A stretch of 64,000 nt of DNA, from the NCBI RefSeq assembly GCF_014075995.1, contig NZ_CP055153.1, positions 4,464,001 through 4,528,000 of the forward strand, read 5' to 3'. A program made the position numbers and the translations under genes. The first letter of the stretch is position 1; each line of letters begins with the position of its first letter. The stretch is from Adhaeribacter radiodurans (GTDB taxonomy: Bacteria > Bacteroidota > Bacteroidia > Cytophagales > Hymenobacteraceae). Of this stretch, positions 16,965-25,532 are shown one piece after another. Under the pieces are notes generated by a model. The model saw only the letters and a list, made by a program, of their open reading frames with translations, was not told the origin of the DNA and did no database searches.

Positions 16965-18152
16965 TTATCGGTTTAAGTTCAGCCACAAATTGATCTCCAT
17001 ACTTAAACCTAGAAAAGGTCGGATGTATACCTTATCTAAGTTTAAATCGGTGCTGGTACTACTGGTAAGTTTGTTTTGTAATACCGTTGCCCCCGCGTTC
17101 AGGCGGATAAAAGGCAGTACCCGGTAGCCAAGGGCAACATATACCGGACGATGCACTAAAGGTCCGGTGGCCACATTACCGGGTCCGAATTTTAAATTTT
17201 GTAAAAATACCCCTGTAGAAATACTGGTTTTTGCCCAGAAAGGAGATGCGAAGGGTGCCTTACCAAATGGAAGGGAGATTCCCGCGTACGGTGCCGCATC
17301 GTAAGCTAAGTTATCGAAGGTACCCGAGTAATAGGCGCCGCCATAACCTACGTTAAGGGCCAGGGCATTTTTAGTTTTTTCGGTCATGTAATCGGTAATT
17401 CTTTTACTATCCGTAAGACCAAATAATTGCACTCCTGCATATTGCGCTACCTCCTGGTTTATCATCAATTTTAAGGCAGCAATCTGCTCTTGGGCATAGC
17501 GTAACTTAACCGTTTTAGTATTTTCATCTTGTTTAGCAAAAATATTAAAGCGGGCTTTCTGCAGGTTCAACTCCCCTAATTGCTTTAACTTTTGATACAC
17601 CAAGTCAGAAAACCCTTCAAAAGAATAGTTTATTTGGTTTCGGTGCAGCGAAAGGCCTTGGCGAACAATAGCGTTCAAATCACTTCGTATGATTCTGGGG
17701 TGCTCCAACACGGTAATGCTGGATCGCTCTACCTGATACGACTGGTCGATGTAGGCCCCTAAGGCAGCATTAATCTGACTAATAAGTTGTTGTTGCTGCT
17801 CAATGGAAACCTTAGCATAATAATTCAGAACGAAGGTATATTCTTCGTTTCCGCGTAAAGGTTGGTTTATCGGCAAGGCAAACGTAGCAGGCGGGCTCGT
17901 AGGCCTTTTCTCCCAGGTATTTTGATAGAAAGGAGCTTTCTCGGTGTTAGAAGAATGGTATATTTTTACTTCTACTATATCAATGTTGGCACTAACTCCT
18001 CCTGAAATAATAAATCTATTTTCGGCGGGTAGTGGTTGGCCATCATCGAAATAAGCGCGCTCATAATTAAAGATTACCGTTTTGTACTGGGCCAGAACCG
18101 GCAGGCTTAGGATTAAGGGGAGAAGTAGGAAGATATATAAATTAGGTTTCAT
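16965..18152 (-). CDS. Exported protein of unknown function, operon partner of the OmpA protein
   Basis: 395 residues with a signal peptide (MKPNLYIFLLLPLILSLPVLAQ). The middle (~residues 100-230) is helical and charged. The last ~130 residues have alternating aromatic/Gly strands (NVGYGGAYYSGTFDNLAYDAAPYAGISLPFG, ending SMEINLWLNLNR) that look like outer-membrane beta strands. I recognise no family. It ends two bases before the OmpA-domain gene, so the two are probably co-translated and act in the same envelope structure. Confidence 0.78.
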   Translation of the reverse strand: MKPNLYIFLLLPLILSLPVLAQYKTVIFNYERAYFDDGQPLPAENRFIISGGVSANIDIVEVKIYHSSNTEKAPFYQNTWEKRPTSPPATFALPINQPLRGNEEYTFVLNYYAKVSIEQQQQLISQINAALGAYIDQSYQVERSSITVLEHPRIIRSDLNAIVRQGLSLHRNQINYSFEGFSDLVYQKLKQLGELNLQKARFNIFAKQDENTKTVKLRYAQEQIAALKLMINQEVAQYAGVQLFGLTDSKRITDYMTEKTKNALALNVGYGGAYYSGTFDNLAYDAAPYAGISLPFGKAPFASPFWAKTSISTGVFLQNLKFGPGNVATGPLVHRPVYVALGYRVLPFIRLNAGATVLQNKLTSSTSTDLNLDKVYIRPFLGLSMEINLWLNLNR

Positions 18153-18357
18153 TAGCTTGCATTTAAGATATTATTACTTTTTATGAGGCAAAAAACCTTG
18201 CTCCCTGAATGGAAGCAAGGTTTAGAGGTAAATAATCCTTTTATTTCCGAAAAGTTTCAGTCAGACGATTGAAGAACTTTTACTTACTATGGCAGATACC
18301 AGAAAAGAGAAATAAGAACCCACTTGAACCGGAGTCGGGCAGTATTCCCCGTTAAGA

Positions 18358-18627
18358 TTACTGGTAGCTGCTGGTATTTACATTTCCACCTTCCCGGGCA
18401 AGCCTTTTGCCTTCGTTTATACCCTTCACCGTGATGGTATAAGTTCTGGGGCTAACCCCACTAAGTATATGGATATAATCACTTTCCACTAACTCATCCA
18501 GCAAGAATTGCAAATGGATTTCGTTGGGTATCATACCCAGATTTTCTTCTTTCGCAATATCACTAAAAAGGAGTGTCTCGTGTTTAATGAGGGCTTGCAA
18601 AACTATATTGCGGTTTAGGCTAGTCAT
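18358..18627 (-). CDS. Small winged-helix-like protein
   Basis: 89 residues from ATG 18627, preceded by an A/T-rich leader typical of this phylum (the frame is open 21 codons further up). The sequence NRNIVLQALIKHETLLFSDIAKEENL ... LQFLLDELVESDYIHILSGVSPRTYTITVKGINEGKRLA reads as a winged helix with a wing ending in TYTITVKG. It may be a DNA-binding or adaptor protein, but its partner is unknown. It lies 77 bases after a porin-like gene on the same strand. Confidence 0.65.
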   Translation of the reverse strand: MTSLNRNIVLQALIKHETLLFSDIAKEENLGMIPNEIHLQFLLDELVESDYIHILSGVSPRTYTITVKGINEGKRLAREGGNVNTSSYQ

Positions 18628-18704
18628 TTTATTTAAATTTAAAAGGGATTTTCTGGGACCTTCGGTGAAATAAGGAAAAATTAATGGCAAGTGTAAATTA
18701 AGTT

Positions 18705-19382
18705 CTACAGACCAAATCCGAGATAAATCTGCGCGACGGAGTTCTTGGAATTATCGGTTAAGTTACCGGCCAGACCACTGTTCCCTACTTCACGTAGGCC
18801 ATAGTTATAGCGGGCTCCCACGGTTACCCCTTTTACATCAAAACCAATACCACCCATCACACCATAATCAAATCGGTTGAAGTTGTCGGTTTTTAAGTCG
18901 GTAATATCCGAAGAGTTAAAGTCCGATGATTTTAGGTCTTTCACGTTGGCGGACACCAGGTAAGAAAAATAAGGACCCGCGTGAACATTAAGCGGCCCAA
19001 TATTAACCGCTAAGGCAATAGGTACTTGCACGTAGTTTAGATTAAAGCGAACCTCTCCTGGCTCAATACCCAGAACATCCGCCACATCGGATCCGCCGTA
19101 CGTTATTTTAGAACCTACATTGGAATAGAGTACTTCTGGTTGAATTGCCAGAAAGTCATTAATCGGAACTTTCCCGAACACCCCGAAGTGATAACCCGCT
19201 TTTATATTTTCGTCTTGGGCATTAGCCTGATCAACGTAGAGTTGGGAAAAGTTTAGTCCTGCTTTTACACCAAATTTAGGTCCTGGATTGCTATTTTGCG
19301 CTTTCACTTGACTAGACCCTATTAACAAAAGAATAGCGAAGCCTATTCCTGCTAATTTTCTGAAGTAATAATTGTATAACAT
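18705..19382 (-). CDS. Outer-membrane beta-barrel (porin-family) protein
   Basis: 225 residues. A signal peptide (residues ~1-29, ending SQVKAQ) is followed by a PorT/OmpX-like eight-stranded barrel. FGVKAGLNFSQLYVDQ, YHFGVFGKVPINDFLAIQPEVLYS and the C-terminal AQIYLGFGL strand are typical of the outer-membrane beta-barrel domain widespread in Bacteroidota. It sits in the outer membrane with no predictable cargo. A 58-bp perfect palindrome lies 50 bp upstream, between this gene and a divergent frame. Confidence 0.87.
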   Translation of the reverse strand: MLYNYYFRKLAGIGFAILLLIGSSQVKAQNSNPGPKFGVKAGLNFSQLYVDQANAQDENIKAGYHFGVFGKVPINDFLAIQPEVLYSNVGSKITYGGSDVADVLGIEPGEVRFNLNYVQVPIALAVNIGPLNVHAGPYFSYLVSANVKDLKSSDFNSSDITDLKTDNFNRFDYGVMGGIGFDVKGVTVGARYNYGLREVGNSGLAGNLTDNSKNSVAQIYLGFGL

Positions 19383-19431
19383 GATTTCTAAGGTTTATAC
19401 AGTAGTTTTACTTAATCTACTATTGTAGTTA

Positions 19432-19489
19432 TACGGGGATAAAATCAAATAAATACCTATATAGGTATTTATTTGATTTTATCCCCGTA
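19432..19489. repeat. 58-bp perfect palindrome
   Basis: Two 29-base arms join without a loop between 19460 and 19461 (arm starts TACGGGGATAAAATCAAATA; centre ACCTATATAGGT). It lies upstream of the porin-like gene, not after a gene, so a plain terminator role is unlikely. It may be a strong operator or a structural DNA element. Confidence 0.9.
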
Positions 19490-19717
19490 CTTATATGGTT
19501 TAATAAAAATTAAAAGAAAGATACCGGAGGCTGGGTTTTCGGGGTGGGCTAATTGCATAGGCATTGCTTGGTTATAAGTGCCTTGTTTCGACCACATCTA
19601 CTCCATTCTAAAATTAACAAAGGAGTATTTATAAACGAATTAAATCAACATTGGAAAGAATCACTTGGCTTATTGAACACATTGAAGGACGACAGATACT
19701 TACAAAAGCAGCTAAAC

Positions 19718-19966
19718 ATGAACGCTATAAATAAATATTGGGAAGTAGATAAGAATGATCCACAGCAACACAATTTATTTGGATCAGCAGATTTTCAATC
19801 AGAAAAATCAGAGCAAGTATTAATTGCCAGTTACTGGCCTTTTCAAGAAATTTGGGAGTGGCGCATTTATATGTATAATAATACCCCAGACATGCGAGAA
19901 TCTGGCACTTGTAGAACCGAAGAAGAAGTCAGACAAACAATCAATTATTATCTCTGCGTCACTTAA
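19718..19966 (+). CDS. Short hypothetical protein
   Basis: 82 residues from ATG 19718. The frame is open further left to a TTG at 19553, but that part has weak coding character, and another frame over 19635-19720 is also open. The protein is hydrophilic with several Trp/Tyr (VLIASYWPFQEIWEWRIYMYNN) and a Cys near the end. No family was recognised. It could be a fragment of a larger decayed gene. Confidence 0.45.
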   Translation: MNAINKYWEVDKNDPQQHNLFGSADFQSEKSEQVLIASYWPFQEIWEWRIYMYNNTPDMRESGTCRTEEEVRQTINYYLCVT

Positions 19967-20074
19967 AAGGTCGCCAACAAAGGAAGGAATTATACTTTCC
20001 TGAATCGGGAAATAGAAAGATATAATAGATTTTAGAAGTCAGCAGGTAAGTTTGCTAACCTCTATATTTTAAGC

Positions 20075-20752
20075 TTACTTGTTTTCCGCTGCCCCTGTTT
20101 GTTGTTCATAGTGGCCGTCGAATTCACTTGCCACCAGATCGTTCTTGCTCAACCAATATTCTGAGGTCAAGATTTCAAAGTTCTGATCTCCTTTATCCTT
20201 TAACTCCCATAAGATATGTTCTGCTTCGAGAAAAGGTTTGCTTCCCGCCATCTGTTCACTATAAAGCCTTTTAATTAGGTTACTGTTAGATAAACCTTTA
20301 TCTAATAACCGCAGGATGGCTTCCTTAGTAAAATCAATCTCTTCTTTATTCTCTGATTCTACTGAAAAGCCAATCAGAGTGGCTTTGGTATTAGGGAATA
20401 TACCATTGAACGCTTTATATAAAAGCTGATTGATGTGGAATAAGGTGCCATGCAGGCTTATATCAGGATACTCCTCTGATATTTTATCTAATAGCATATC
20501 ATTCGAAATTTGCTGAATTTGGCCGGTGCTGAGCTTATCGGCCAGTTTATACTCTAAGATTATGGCGGCGGCTTCATTGGGTTCATAATCAGTGATGGCC
20601 ATTAGCAGCAACTCTCCTAAGGTTTCCTTACCCACATTTTCGGCATCTGGGAAGTTAAACTTTAGAAGTAATTGAACAAAATCCTCGTCTTTCCAATATT
20701 CCGAAACCTCTTCCATGGTGTGGGCCCGGTTAATTTTTATATTATATGTCAT
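20075..20752 (-). CDS. Hypothetical cytosolic protein
   Basis: 225 residues, acidic, mostly helical, with no signal peptide or membrane segment. The start MTYNIKINRAHTMEEVSEYWKDEDF is followed by helix-rich text (LGELLLMAITDYEPNEAAAIILEYKLADKL). I recognise no family. It stands alone, flanked by AT-rich DNA on both sides. The length and even codon use support a real gene. Confidence 0.7.
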   Translation of the reverse strand: MTYNIKINRAHTMEEVSEYWKDEDFVQLLLKFNFPDAENVGKETLGELLLMAITDYEPNEAAAIILEYKLADKLSTGQIQQISNDMLLDKISEEYPDISLHGTLFHINQLLYKAFNGIFPNTKATLIGFSVESENKEEIDFTKEAILRLLDKGLSNSNLIKRLYSEQMAGSKPFLEAEHILWELKDKGDQNFEILTSEYWLSKNDLVASEFDGHYEQQTGAAENK

Positions 20753-21277
20753 GAGTACATGATTAATTAAAAAAAACTACTATCCTCTCCTTATGTGACA
20801 GCATTCTTTTATTCCTTTAAAGGTAACGTAAGCTATTCTAAGCATACTCCTTTCTAGGAAATAAAATAAATATATTTTGATGAAAAGCACCAGTAGCGGA
20901 AGTATTAGCAGCTTTGCCATTAAAAACCCAAAGGTCGGTATGTTGCGTTTCCAGAAAAATACTGACGATGATTATAGTATTGTCCGGATTAAGTTTTACT
21001 AATACTAATTTGGGTAATAACCTTACTTAAACAACAAGGGAGCAAATTCATACAAGTTGGGCCACCAAGTAATTCAGGTATGATTTAGTTAACCCTATAA
21101 CCAGTAATATGTTAAATTGACTGCCTCTTACCTATTTTATAGGATGATATAACGTGTACTGAAGAAAATGTTAATTTTTTTAAAGCATTAACTATGCAGT
21201 ATGAACTAAATAATCCATGAAAAAAGAATTTAACATATTTTAATTTAGCGTCCGAAATGTTTCCGATGAAATCAAAA
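20753..21277. other. AT-rich intergenic with a possible 40-codon gene
   Basis: A frame at 20880-21002 on the plus strand encodes 40 residues (MKSTSSGSISSFAIKNPKVG, ending DYSIVRIKFY) with normal-looking codons, but it has no recognised family. The rest shows no gene or strong hairpin. Confidence 0.35.
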
Positions 21278-21306
21278 AAGCCTCTTAGCAATCAGCTAAG
21301 AGGCTT
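21274..21306 (-). terminator. Intrinsic terminator of the tRNA transcript
   Basis: AAGCCTCTTAGC (21278-21289), loop AATCA, GCTAAGAGGCTT (21295-21306). Read on the minus strand the stem is followed by a T run, six bases after the tRNA 3' end. Confidence 0.88.
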
Positions 21307-21311
21307 TCGAG

Positions 21312-21385
21312 TGGTCGCGTAGGGAGTCGAACCCCAAACCTTCTGATTCGTAGTCAGATGCTCTATCCAGTTGAGCTACGTGACC
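21312..21385 (-). tRNA. tRNA-Arg (anticodon ACG)
   Basis: The minus strand folds as a cloverleaf: acceptor GGTCACG/CGCGACC (one A-C mismatch), D arm GCTC/GAGC, anticodon stem TCTGA/TCAGA with loop CTACGAA (anticodon ACG), and T arm TGGGG/CCCTA with TTCGACT loop. The discriminator base is A; CCA is not encoded. It reads CGN (chiefly CGU/CGC after A-to-I editing) Arg codons. Confidence 0.93.
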
Positions 21386-21456
21386 ATTTTCTCGTTTTGA
21401 GTGGGCAAAGATACATAAACCATTTATTCAAACGCAAGCTATCTGCCAAATTTTTA

Positions 21457-22164
21457 TTAAATTTTTGCATCTACTCTTTTGCTAAGCGCTTTTTTAAGTG
21501 CCCGGTTAAACAGAACGTAGAGGCCAAACAAGGAAACCAAAACTAAGGTAATTATCAGAATCTGACCACCTTTACCTGTGTCGGGGTTTTGCAATAAGGC
21601 AATAATATCTTGCGCCTGCGTACCTAACCAAAAAAAGAATAAAGTGCGGGGCAACATCCCCACAATACTAGCCAGGAAGAACTTTTTCTTTTCTACTTTC
21701 ATCATTGCCAGCACAAACGTCATCAAAGCAAAAGGAAGTACGGGAGAAATGCGGGTTAAAATAATTAAACTCCAGCTTTGATGTTTCAATTCCTCCATTA
21801 CCGCAGCTGCTTTATCAAAATGGCTAATAAACCGAATGAGTTTACCATGATCGATAATCTGAGCCAGGCCGTACCCAATTAAGGAAGCTACCCCGTACGA
21901 AATAACTACTCCCGGAAAACCATTCCAGCCTAAATAAAAACCGGTTACCAAGGCTACAAACGTAGTAGGCGTTAAGGCAAAAGCCATTGTAAACGATACC
22001 ACCATAAAATACAGCACCATTTGACCGAAAGTTAATTGCTGCAAAACAGCTTGGTATTGGTAGAGCAATACAGCTACGGTGGAGCTAATTAAAACAGGGC
22101 CAACAGCTAATAAAGCCATGACAACCAAGGTTCCCAGGTTTTTTTGAAAAAGTTGCTTTATCAT
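21457..22164 (-). CDS. TVP38/TMEM64-family (DedA-like) membrane protein
   Basis: 235 residues from ATG 22164 (MIKQLFQKNLGTL). An upstream in-frame ATG at 22221 would add 19 residues encoded by an intergenic TGCAACCTG-type repeat, so it was rejected. Five to six hydrophobic segments surround the SNARE-associated/VTT domain signature (FALTPTTFVALVTGFYLGWNGFPGVVISYGVASLIGYGLAQ, then ISPVLPFALMTFVLAMM). Family members are inner-membrane proteins linked to lipid flipping or transport. The IS3 element lies just upstream and may have separated it from its native promoter. Confidence 0.88.
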   Translation of the reverse strand: MIKQLFQKNLGTLVVMALLAVGPVLISSTVAVLLYQYQAVLQQLTFGQMVLYFMVVSFTMAFALTPTTFVALVTGFYLGWNGFPGVVISYGVASLIGYGLAQIIDHGKLIRFISHFDKAAAVMEELKHQSWSLIILTRISPVLPFALMTFVLAMMKVEKKKFFLASIVGMLPRTLFFFWLGTQAQDIIALLQNPDTGKGGQILIITLVLVSLFGLYVLFNRALKKALSKRVDAKI

Positions 22165-22169
22165 TAAAA

Positions 22170-22202
22170 AGTTGCAGGTTGCAGGTTGCAAGTTACAGGT
22201 TA
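22170..22202. repeat. TGCAACCTG-type short repeat, left copy
   Basis: Tandem GTTGCAGGTTGCAGGTTGCA words on the plus strand. Inverted relatives lie at 23621-23688 on the other side of the IS3 element. They create false N-terminal extensions of both neighbouring genes. Confidence 0.65.
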
Positions 22203-22377
22203 CGCGTAAATAATGTTTCATTGAGGGACAAAACTTGCCCTTGTGTTTTTAAATTAACTTAGAATAACTATCTCTTGAAGATGATAAAGAAAGTAGGCTA
22301 AGAAACGTACTGTAAGTACCCCAAAAAATCGGACAGTTTGAAAGGAGACAGAAAATGGATACTTTAAAACTGAAAAG

Positions 22378-22668
22378 ATGAAAAAGACAAGGATTACCGA
22401 GAGTCAGATTATCAAAGCACTGCAGGAAAATGAGTCGGGTCGGAAGACAGAAGACATTTGCCGGGAATTAGAAGTTAGCCGGTCTACCTTTTACCGGTGG
22501 AAGAGCCAATACGGCGGCATGGAAGCTTCGGATGTAAAGCGGCTCAAAGAGTTAGAAGAGGAGAATGCCCGATTAAAGAAAATGTATGCTGATTTAAGCT
22601 TGGATCACTCTATCCTGAAGGAGGTCATCACAAAAAAAGGTTGGGGCTCTGGCAGCAAAAGCAGTTGA
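22378..22668 (+). CDS. IS3-family transposase OrfA
   Basis: 96 residues. An N-terminal helix-turn-helix (MKKTRITESQIIKALQENESGRKTEDICRELEVSRSTFYRWKSQY) is followed by a leucine-zipper-like coiled coil (ELEEENARLKKMYADLSLDHSILKE). It binds the element ends and joins OrfB by frameshifting. An A7 tract at 22632-22638, in zero frame A-AAA-AAA followed by G, is a -1 slippery site just before OrfB opens in the -1 frame. Confidence 0.93.
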   Translation: MKKTRITESQIIKALQENESGRKTEDICRELEVSRSTFYRWKSQYGGMEASDVKRLKELEEENARLKKMYADLSLDHSILKEVITKKGWGSGSKSS

Positions 22669-23480
22669 CTGCAGAAATCATCTCGGACTACGACTTACCC
22701 GTTGTCAGGGCCTGCCACTTAACTGGTCTGACCCGTTCTCAATTTTATTACAAGAGCTGTAAAGATGATTCCGAAGTGATTACCGCCTTGCAGGAGTTAG
22801 CTGCTGCTCATCCAGCTTATGGTTTTCGGAAGCTGTTAGCTTATCTGAAAAGAGCCGGTCAGCCGTGGAATCACAAACGGGTATACCGGATCTATAAACT
22901 GTTAAAGTTCAACAAAAAGAGAAAAGGAAAACGTAGGCTACCAACCCGAGTAAAGCAACCATTGCTGCAGCCGGTAGAGATTAACAGTAGCTGGAGCATG
23001 GATTTTATGAGTGATAGCTTAGCATCAGGTAATAAGTTTCGGACCTTGAATGTGCTAGATGATTGTAACCGGGAAGCACTGGTCATTGAGATAGCAACTT
23101 CAATTGCCGCCAAAAGAGTGATTCGCACTCTGGAGCAGCTGATTGACTGGCGCGGTAAGCCAACGGCCATCCGGGTAGATAATGGCCCGGAGTTTACTAG
23201 TGTTGATTTTACGAACTGGTGTAAAGAAAAAGAAATTAACATCCATTATATTCAGCCGGGTAAACCCATGCAGAATGGCTTTATCGAACGCTTTAACGGC
23301 AGTTATCGCCGGGAAATATTAGATGCTTATCTGTTTTTTGAACTGGCGGAAGTCCGGCAACTGACAGAAAATTGGCTAGAAGAATATAATACCCGTAGGC
23401 CGCATGAAGCTTTAGGAAATCTGACCCCAAGGGAATGGCTCTTGAAAAAAGAAGTGGAAATATGGAAAACTTATCCCTGA
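22641..23480 (+). CDS. IS3-family transposase OrfB (integrase core)
   Basis: 279 residues in the -1 frame relative to OrfA, overlapping it by 28 bases. The HTH_21 segment (ALQELAAAHPAYGFRKLLAYLKR) precedes the rve integrase core: Asp in WSMDFMSD, Asp in IRVDNGPEF and Glu in NGFIERFNGSYRREILD, the DDE triad. The product is probably made mainly as an OrfAB fusion through the A7 slip. All key residues are present, so the enzyme may be active. Confidence 0.95.
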   Translation: MGLWQQKQLTAEIISDYDLPVVRACHLTGLTRSQFYYKSCKDDSEVITALQELAAAHPAYGFRKLLAYLKRAGQPWNHKRVYRIYKLLKFNKKRKGKRRLPTRVKQPLLQPVEINSSWSMDFMSDSLASGNKFRTLNVLDDCNREALVIEIATSIAAKRVIRTLEQLIDWRGKPTAIRVDNGPEFTSVDFTNWCKEKEINIHYIQPGKPMQNGFIERFNGSYRREILDAYLFFELAEVRQLTENWLEEYNTRRPHEALGNLTPREWLLKKEVEIWKTYP

Positions 23481-23620
23481 ACTCAAAATCAGCCCACCAA
23501 GTTTACCACATTACCACTTCCTAGTAATAGTAATAATAATGAGAATGGTCTCATTCAAACTGTCCCAAAAATGGGGTACTTACATTGGCACTTTCGACTA
23601 TAACTTGATTCCTGAATTGG

Positions 23621-23688
23621 GTAACTTGTAACTTCTTGCAACTTTTAATAAGCAAAACCTGTAACTTGCAACCTGTAACTTGCAACTT
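23621..23688. repeat. TGCAACCTG-type short repeat, right copies
   Basis: Runs of AACTTGCAACCTGTAACTTG-like words end just before the ATG of the cystathionine gamma-synthase. They are inverted relative to 22170-22202. A related AACTTTTAACTTGTAACCT stretch occurs near 60711. Confidence 0.65.
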
Positions 23689-23692
23689 ACTT

Positions 23693-24832
23693 ATGAAATT
23701 CGGCACAAAAACGATACATGCAGGGGTATTCCCCGATCCAAGTACCGGCGCCATCATGACGCCCATTTATCAAACCTCTACCTACGTACAAAGATCGCCT
23801 GGCGACCATAAAGGTTATGAATATTCGCGTACCCACAACCCTACCCGTACGCAGTTACAAAATGCATTAGCGGCTCTGGAAAATGGTAAACATGGTTTGT
23901 GTTTTGCTTCTGGTATGGCCGCCATTGATGCTCTGATTAAATTATTTAGTCCCGGCGACGAAGTAATTGCTACCAACGATTTGTACGGCGGCAGCTACCG
24001 CATATTTACCAAGATATTTCAGAATTACGGCATCAAGTTTCATTTTATTTCCATGAGTGAGGCCGGCAATATTGAAAAGTACATAAACGAAAAAACCAGG
24101 TTAATCTGGGTAGAAACCCCAACCAATCCGCTATTAAATATTATTGATATTAAGGCGGCGGCTCAAATTGCCAAGAAACACAACATTTTACTGGGCGTGG
24201 ATAATACCTTTGCTACTCCTTACCTGCAAACACCTCTGGATTTGGGAGCTGATTTAGTAATGCACTCGCTTACCAAGTACATGGGGGGGCACTCAGATGT
24301 AGTAATGGGCGCTTTAATTGTAAACGACGACGATCTGGCGCAACGTCTCACCTTTATTCAAAATGCGTCTGGTGGCACACCCGGTCCGCAAGATTGCTTT
24401 TTATTATTGCGCGGATTAAAAACCTTGCACGTACGCATGCAACGCCATTGCGAAAACGGACGGGCCGTGGCAGAATATTTAAAAAATCATCCTAAAGTTG
24501 AAAAAGTTTATTGGCCAGGGTTCGAAGATCATAATAATCACAATGTAGCCCGGCAGCAAATGCGCGACTTTGGCGGCATGATCTCGTTCGTACTAAAAGG
24601 CGATAACATGCAGGACGCTATCCAAACCTTAGAGAAATTTCATTATTTTGCTTTGGCCGAATCATTAGGAGGGGTAGAATCTTTGTGTGGGCATCCGGCC
24701 AGCATGACGCACGCTAGTATTCCGCGCGAAGAACGTTTAAAAGGTGGGCTGAGCGATTCCCTTATTCGACTAAGCGTGGGTATTGAAGATATTGAAGATT
24801 TACTTGCTGATTTAGAGCAGGCTCTAGCATAA
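23693..24832 (+). CDS. Cystathionine gamma-synthase/lyase-type PLP enzyme
   Basis: 379 residues from ATG 23693 (MKFGTKTIHAG); a longer frame would begin inside the repeat tract. This is the Cys/Met metabolism PLP family: YEYSRTHNPTR near the N-terminus, SGMAAIDALIKLF, and NDLYGGSYRIF. The PLP Lys195 lies in SLTKYMGGHSDVVMG, and ESLGGVESLCGHPASMTHASIP is the substrate loop. Members either condense homoserine esters with cysteine or cleave cystathionine in transsulfuration; sequence alone does not separate the two. Single gene. The IS3 element and repeats lie upstream. Confidence 0.93.
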   Translation: MKFGTKTIHAGVFPDPSTGAIMTPIYQTSTYVQRSPGDHKGYEYSRTHNPTRTQLQNALAALENGKHGLCFASGMAAIDALIKLFSPGDEVIATNDLYGGSYRIFTKIFQNYGIKFHFISMSEAGNIEKYINEKTRLIWVETPTNPLLNIIDIKAAAQIAKKHNILLGVDNTFATPYLQTPLDLGADLVMHSLTKYMGGHSDVVMGALIVNDDDLAQRLTFIQNASGGTPGPQDCFLLLRGLKTLHVRMQRHCENGRAVAEYLKNHPKVEKVYWPGFEDHNNHNVARQQMRDFGGMISFVLKGDNMQDAIQTLEKFHYFALAESLGGVESLCGHPASMTHASIPREERLKGGLSDSLIRLSVGIEDIEDLLADLEQALA

Positions 24833-24847
24833 TTCTTTTTAAGTAGT

Positions 24848-24938
24848 TGTTGGTTGTTCGTTCTTAAGTTTAGTAAATTTTTACTGAGCAACAACTTACT
24901 ATAAACAATAGTCTCAACTAATTTCGTCGAAGTACTTA
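24848..24938. repeat. Dispersed ~90-bp intergenic repeat, copy 1
   Basis: Shares GTTGGTTGTTCGTT, AGTAAATTTTTA, CTTACTATA and GTCTCAACTAATTTCGT plus GAAGTACTTA in the same order with 43697-43782. No coding content. It lies after the PLP enzyme gene. Confidence 0.75.
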
Positions 24939-24959
24939 ACTTATCTTAAGATAATCTTA

Positions 24960-25000
24960 AAACGGCAAGAGATGCTTACTTAGCTACTCTTGCCGTTTTT
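24960..25000 (+). terminator. Intrinsic terminator
   Basis: AAACGGCAAGAG pairs with CTCTTGCCGTTT (24960-24971 with 24987-24998), with an inner GCT/AGC pairing, followed by TTTTT. It terminates the cystathionine gamma-synthase transcript. Confidence 0.88.
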
Positions 25001-25386
25001 ATGATTAATAATGGTTAATGAGATCTTTTACAGACTAAAAATATTTAAACATCCAACTAAAAGTAAAATTAGGCAAGCAATTAAATTTGTCCCTCTAACA
25101 ATAAATATTTTCCGCTACGGCAAAAAAGTAAAAGTCGTTCAACGGGAATAATTAAAATTGCCTTTTACCAGAATTTATTCATTCCAGCCATACACAAACA
25201 ACTACTACCAACTTAAATTAGTAACATTTTACTTGCAACTATTTTATTTCTTATCGAGGGTAATCTGTTAGTAAGATAAACTTCAGATTGAAGTATAAAA
25301 ATACTTCTACTAATTACGTAGTATGTTCTTCCATCCTATCTGTTACAACAATTCAGGAATGTTTTTTAACCGGAAAAATTAACTAC
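25001..25386. other. AT-rich intergenic
   Basis: No gene or strong structure seen before the accD promoter. Confidence 0.5.
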
Positions 25387-25394
25387 TATATTTG
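25363..25394 (+). promoter_or_regulatory. accD promoter (Bacteroidota type)
   Basis: A perfect -7 box TATATTTG (25387-25394) has a TTTT in the -33 place 20 bp upstream. It predicts a start near 25,400 and a ~130-nt leader. Confidence 0.6.
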
Positions 25395-25532
25395 CACACT
25401 ATTTTCTGGTCTGCTTAGTTGCTAATTTAAGTTCTAACGTAAAACTAGAACTTATACTATTTTGCAGCCTTCGGTACAAACAAAAGAGATTGCATACGTA
25501 AAAAAGCACGTAAGTGCTGTTAATCTAAAAAT

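Larger units (their letters stand above)
22311..23584. mobile_element. IS3-family insertion sequence (1274 bp)
   Basis: The terminal inverted repeats begin TGTAAGTACCCC on both sides and continue with GGACAGTTTGAA (22311-22342 and 23553-23584). Two overlapping frames encode OrfA and OrfB. The bases beside the ends (GTAC on the left, TTGG on the right) give no 3-4 bp target duplication. Size, IRs and gene layout are typical of a complete IS150-like IS3 element. Confidence 0.92.

Noticed and set aside
19553-19717. Extended N-terminus of the short hypothetical gene from a TTG
   Set aside because: Weak start, and another frame (TLERITWLIEHIEGRQILTK...) is open over the same DNA; the coding frame cannot be decided there.
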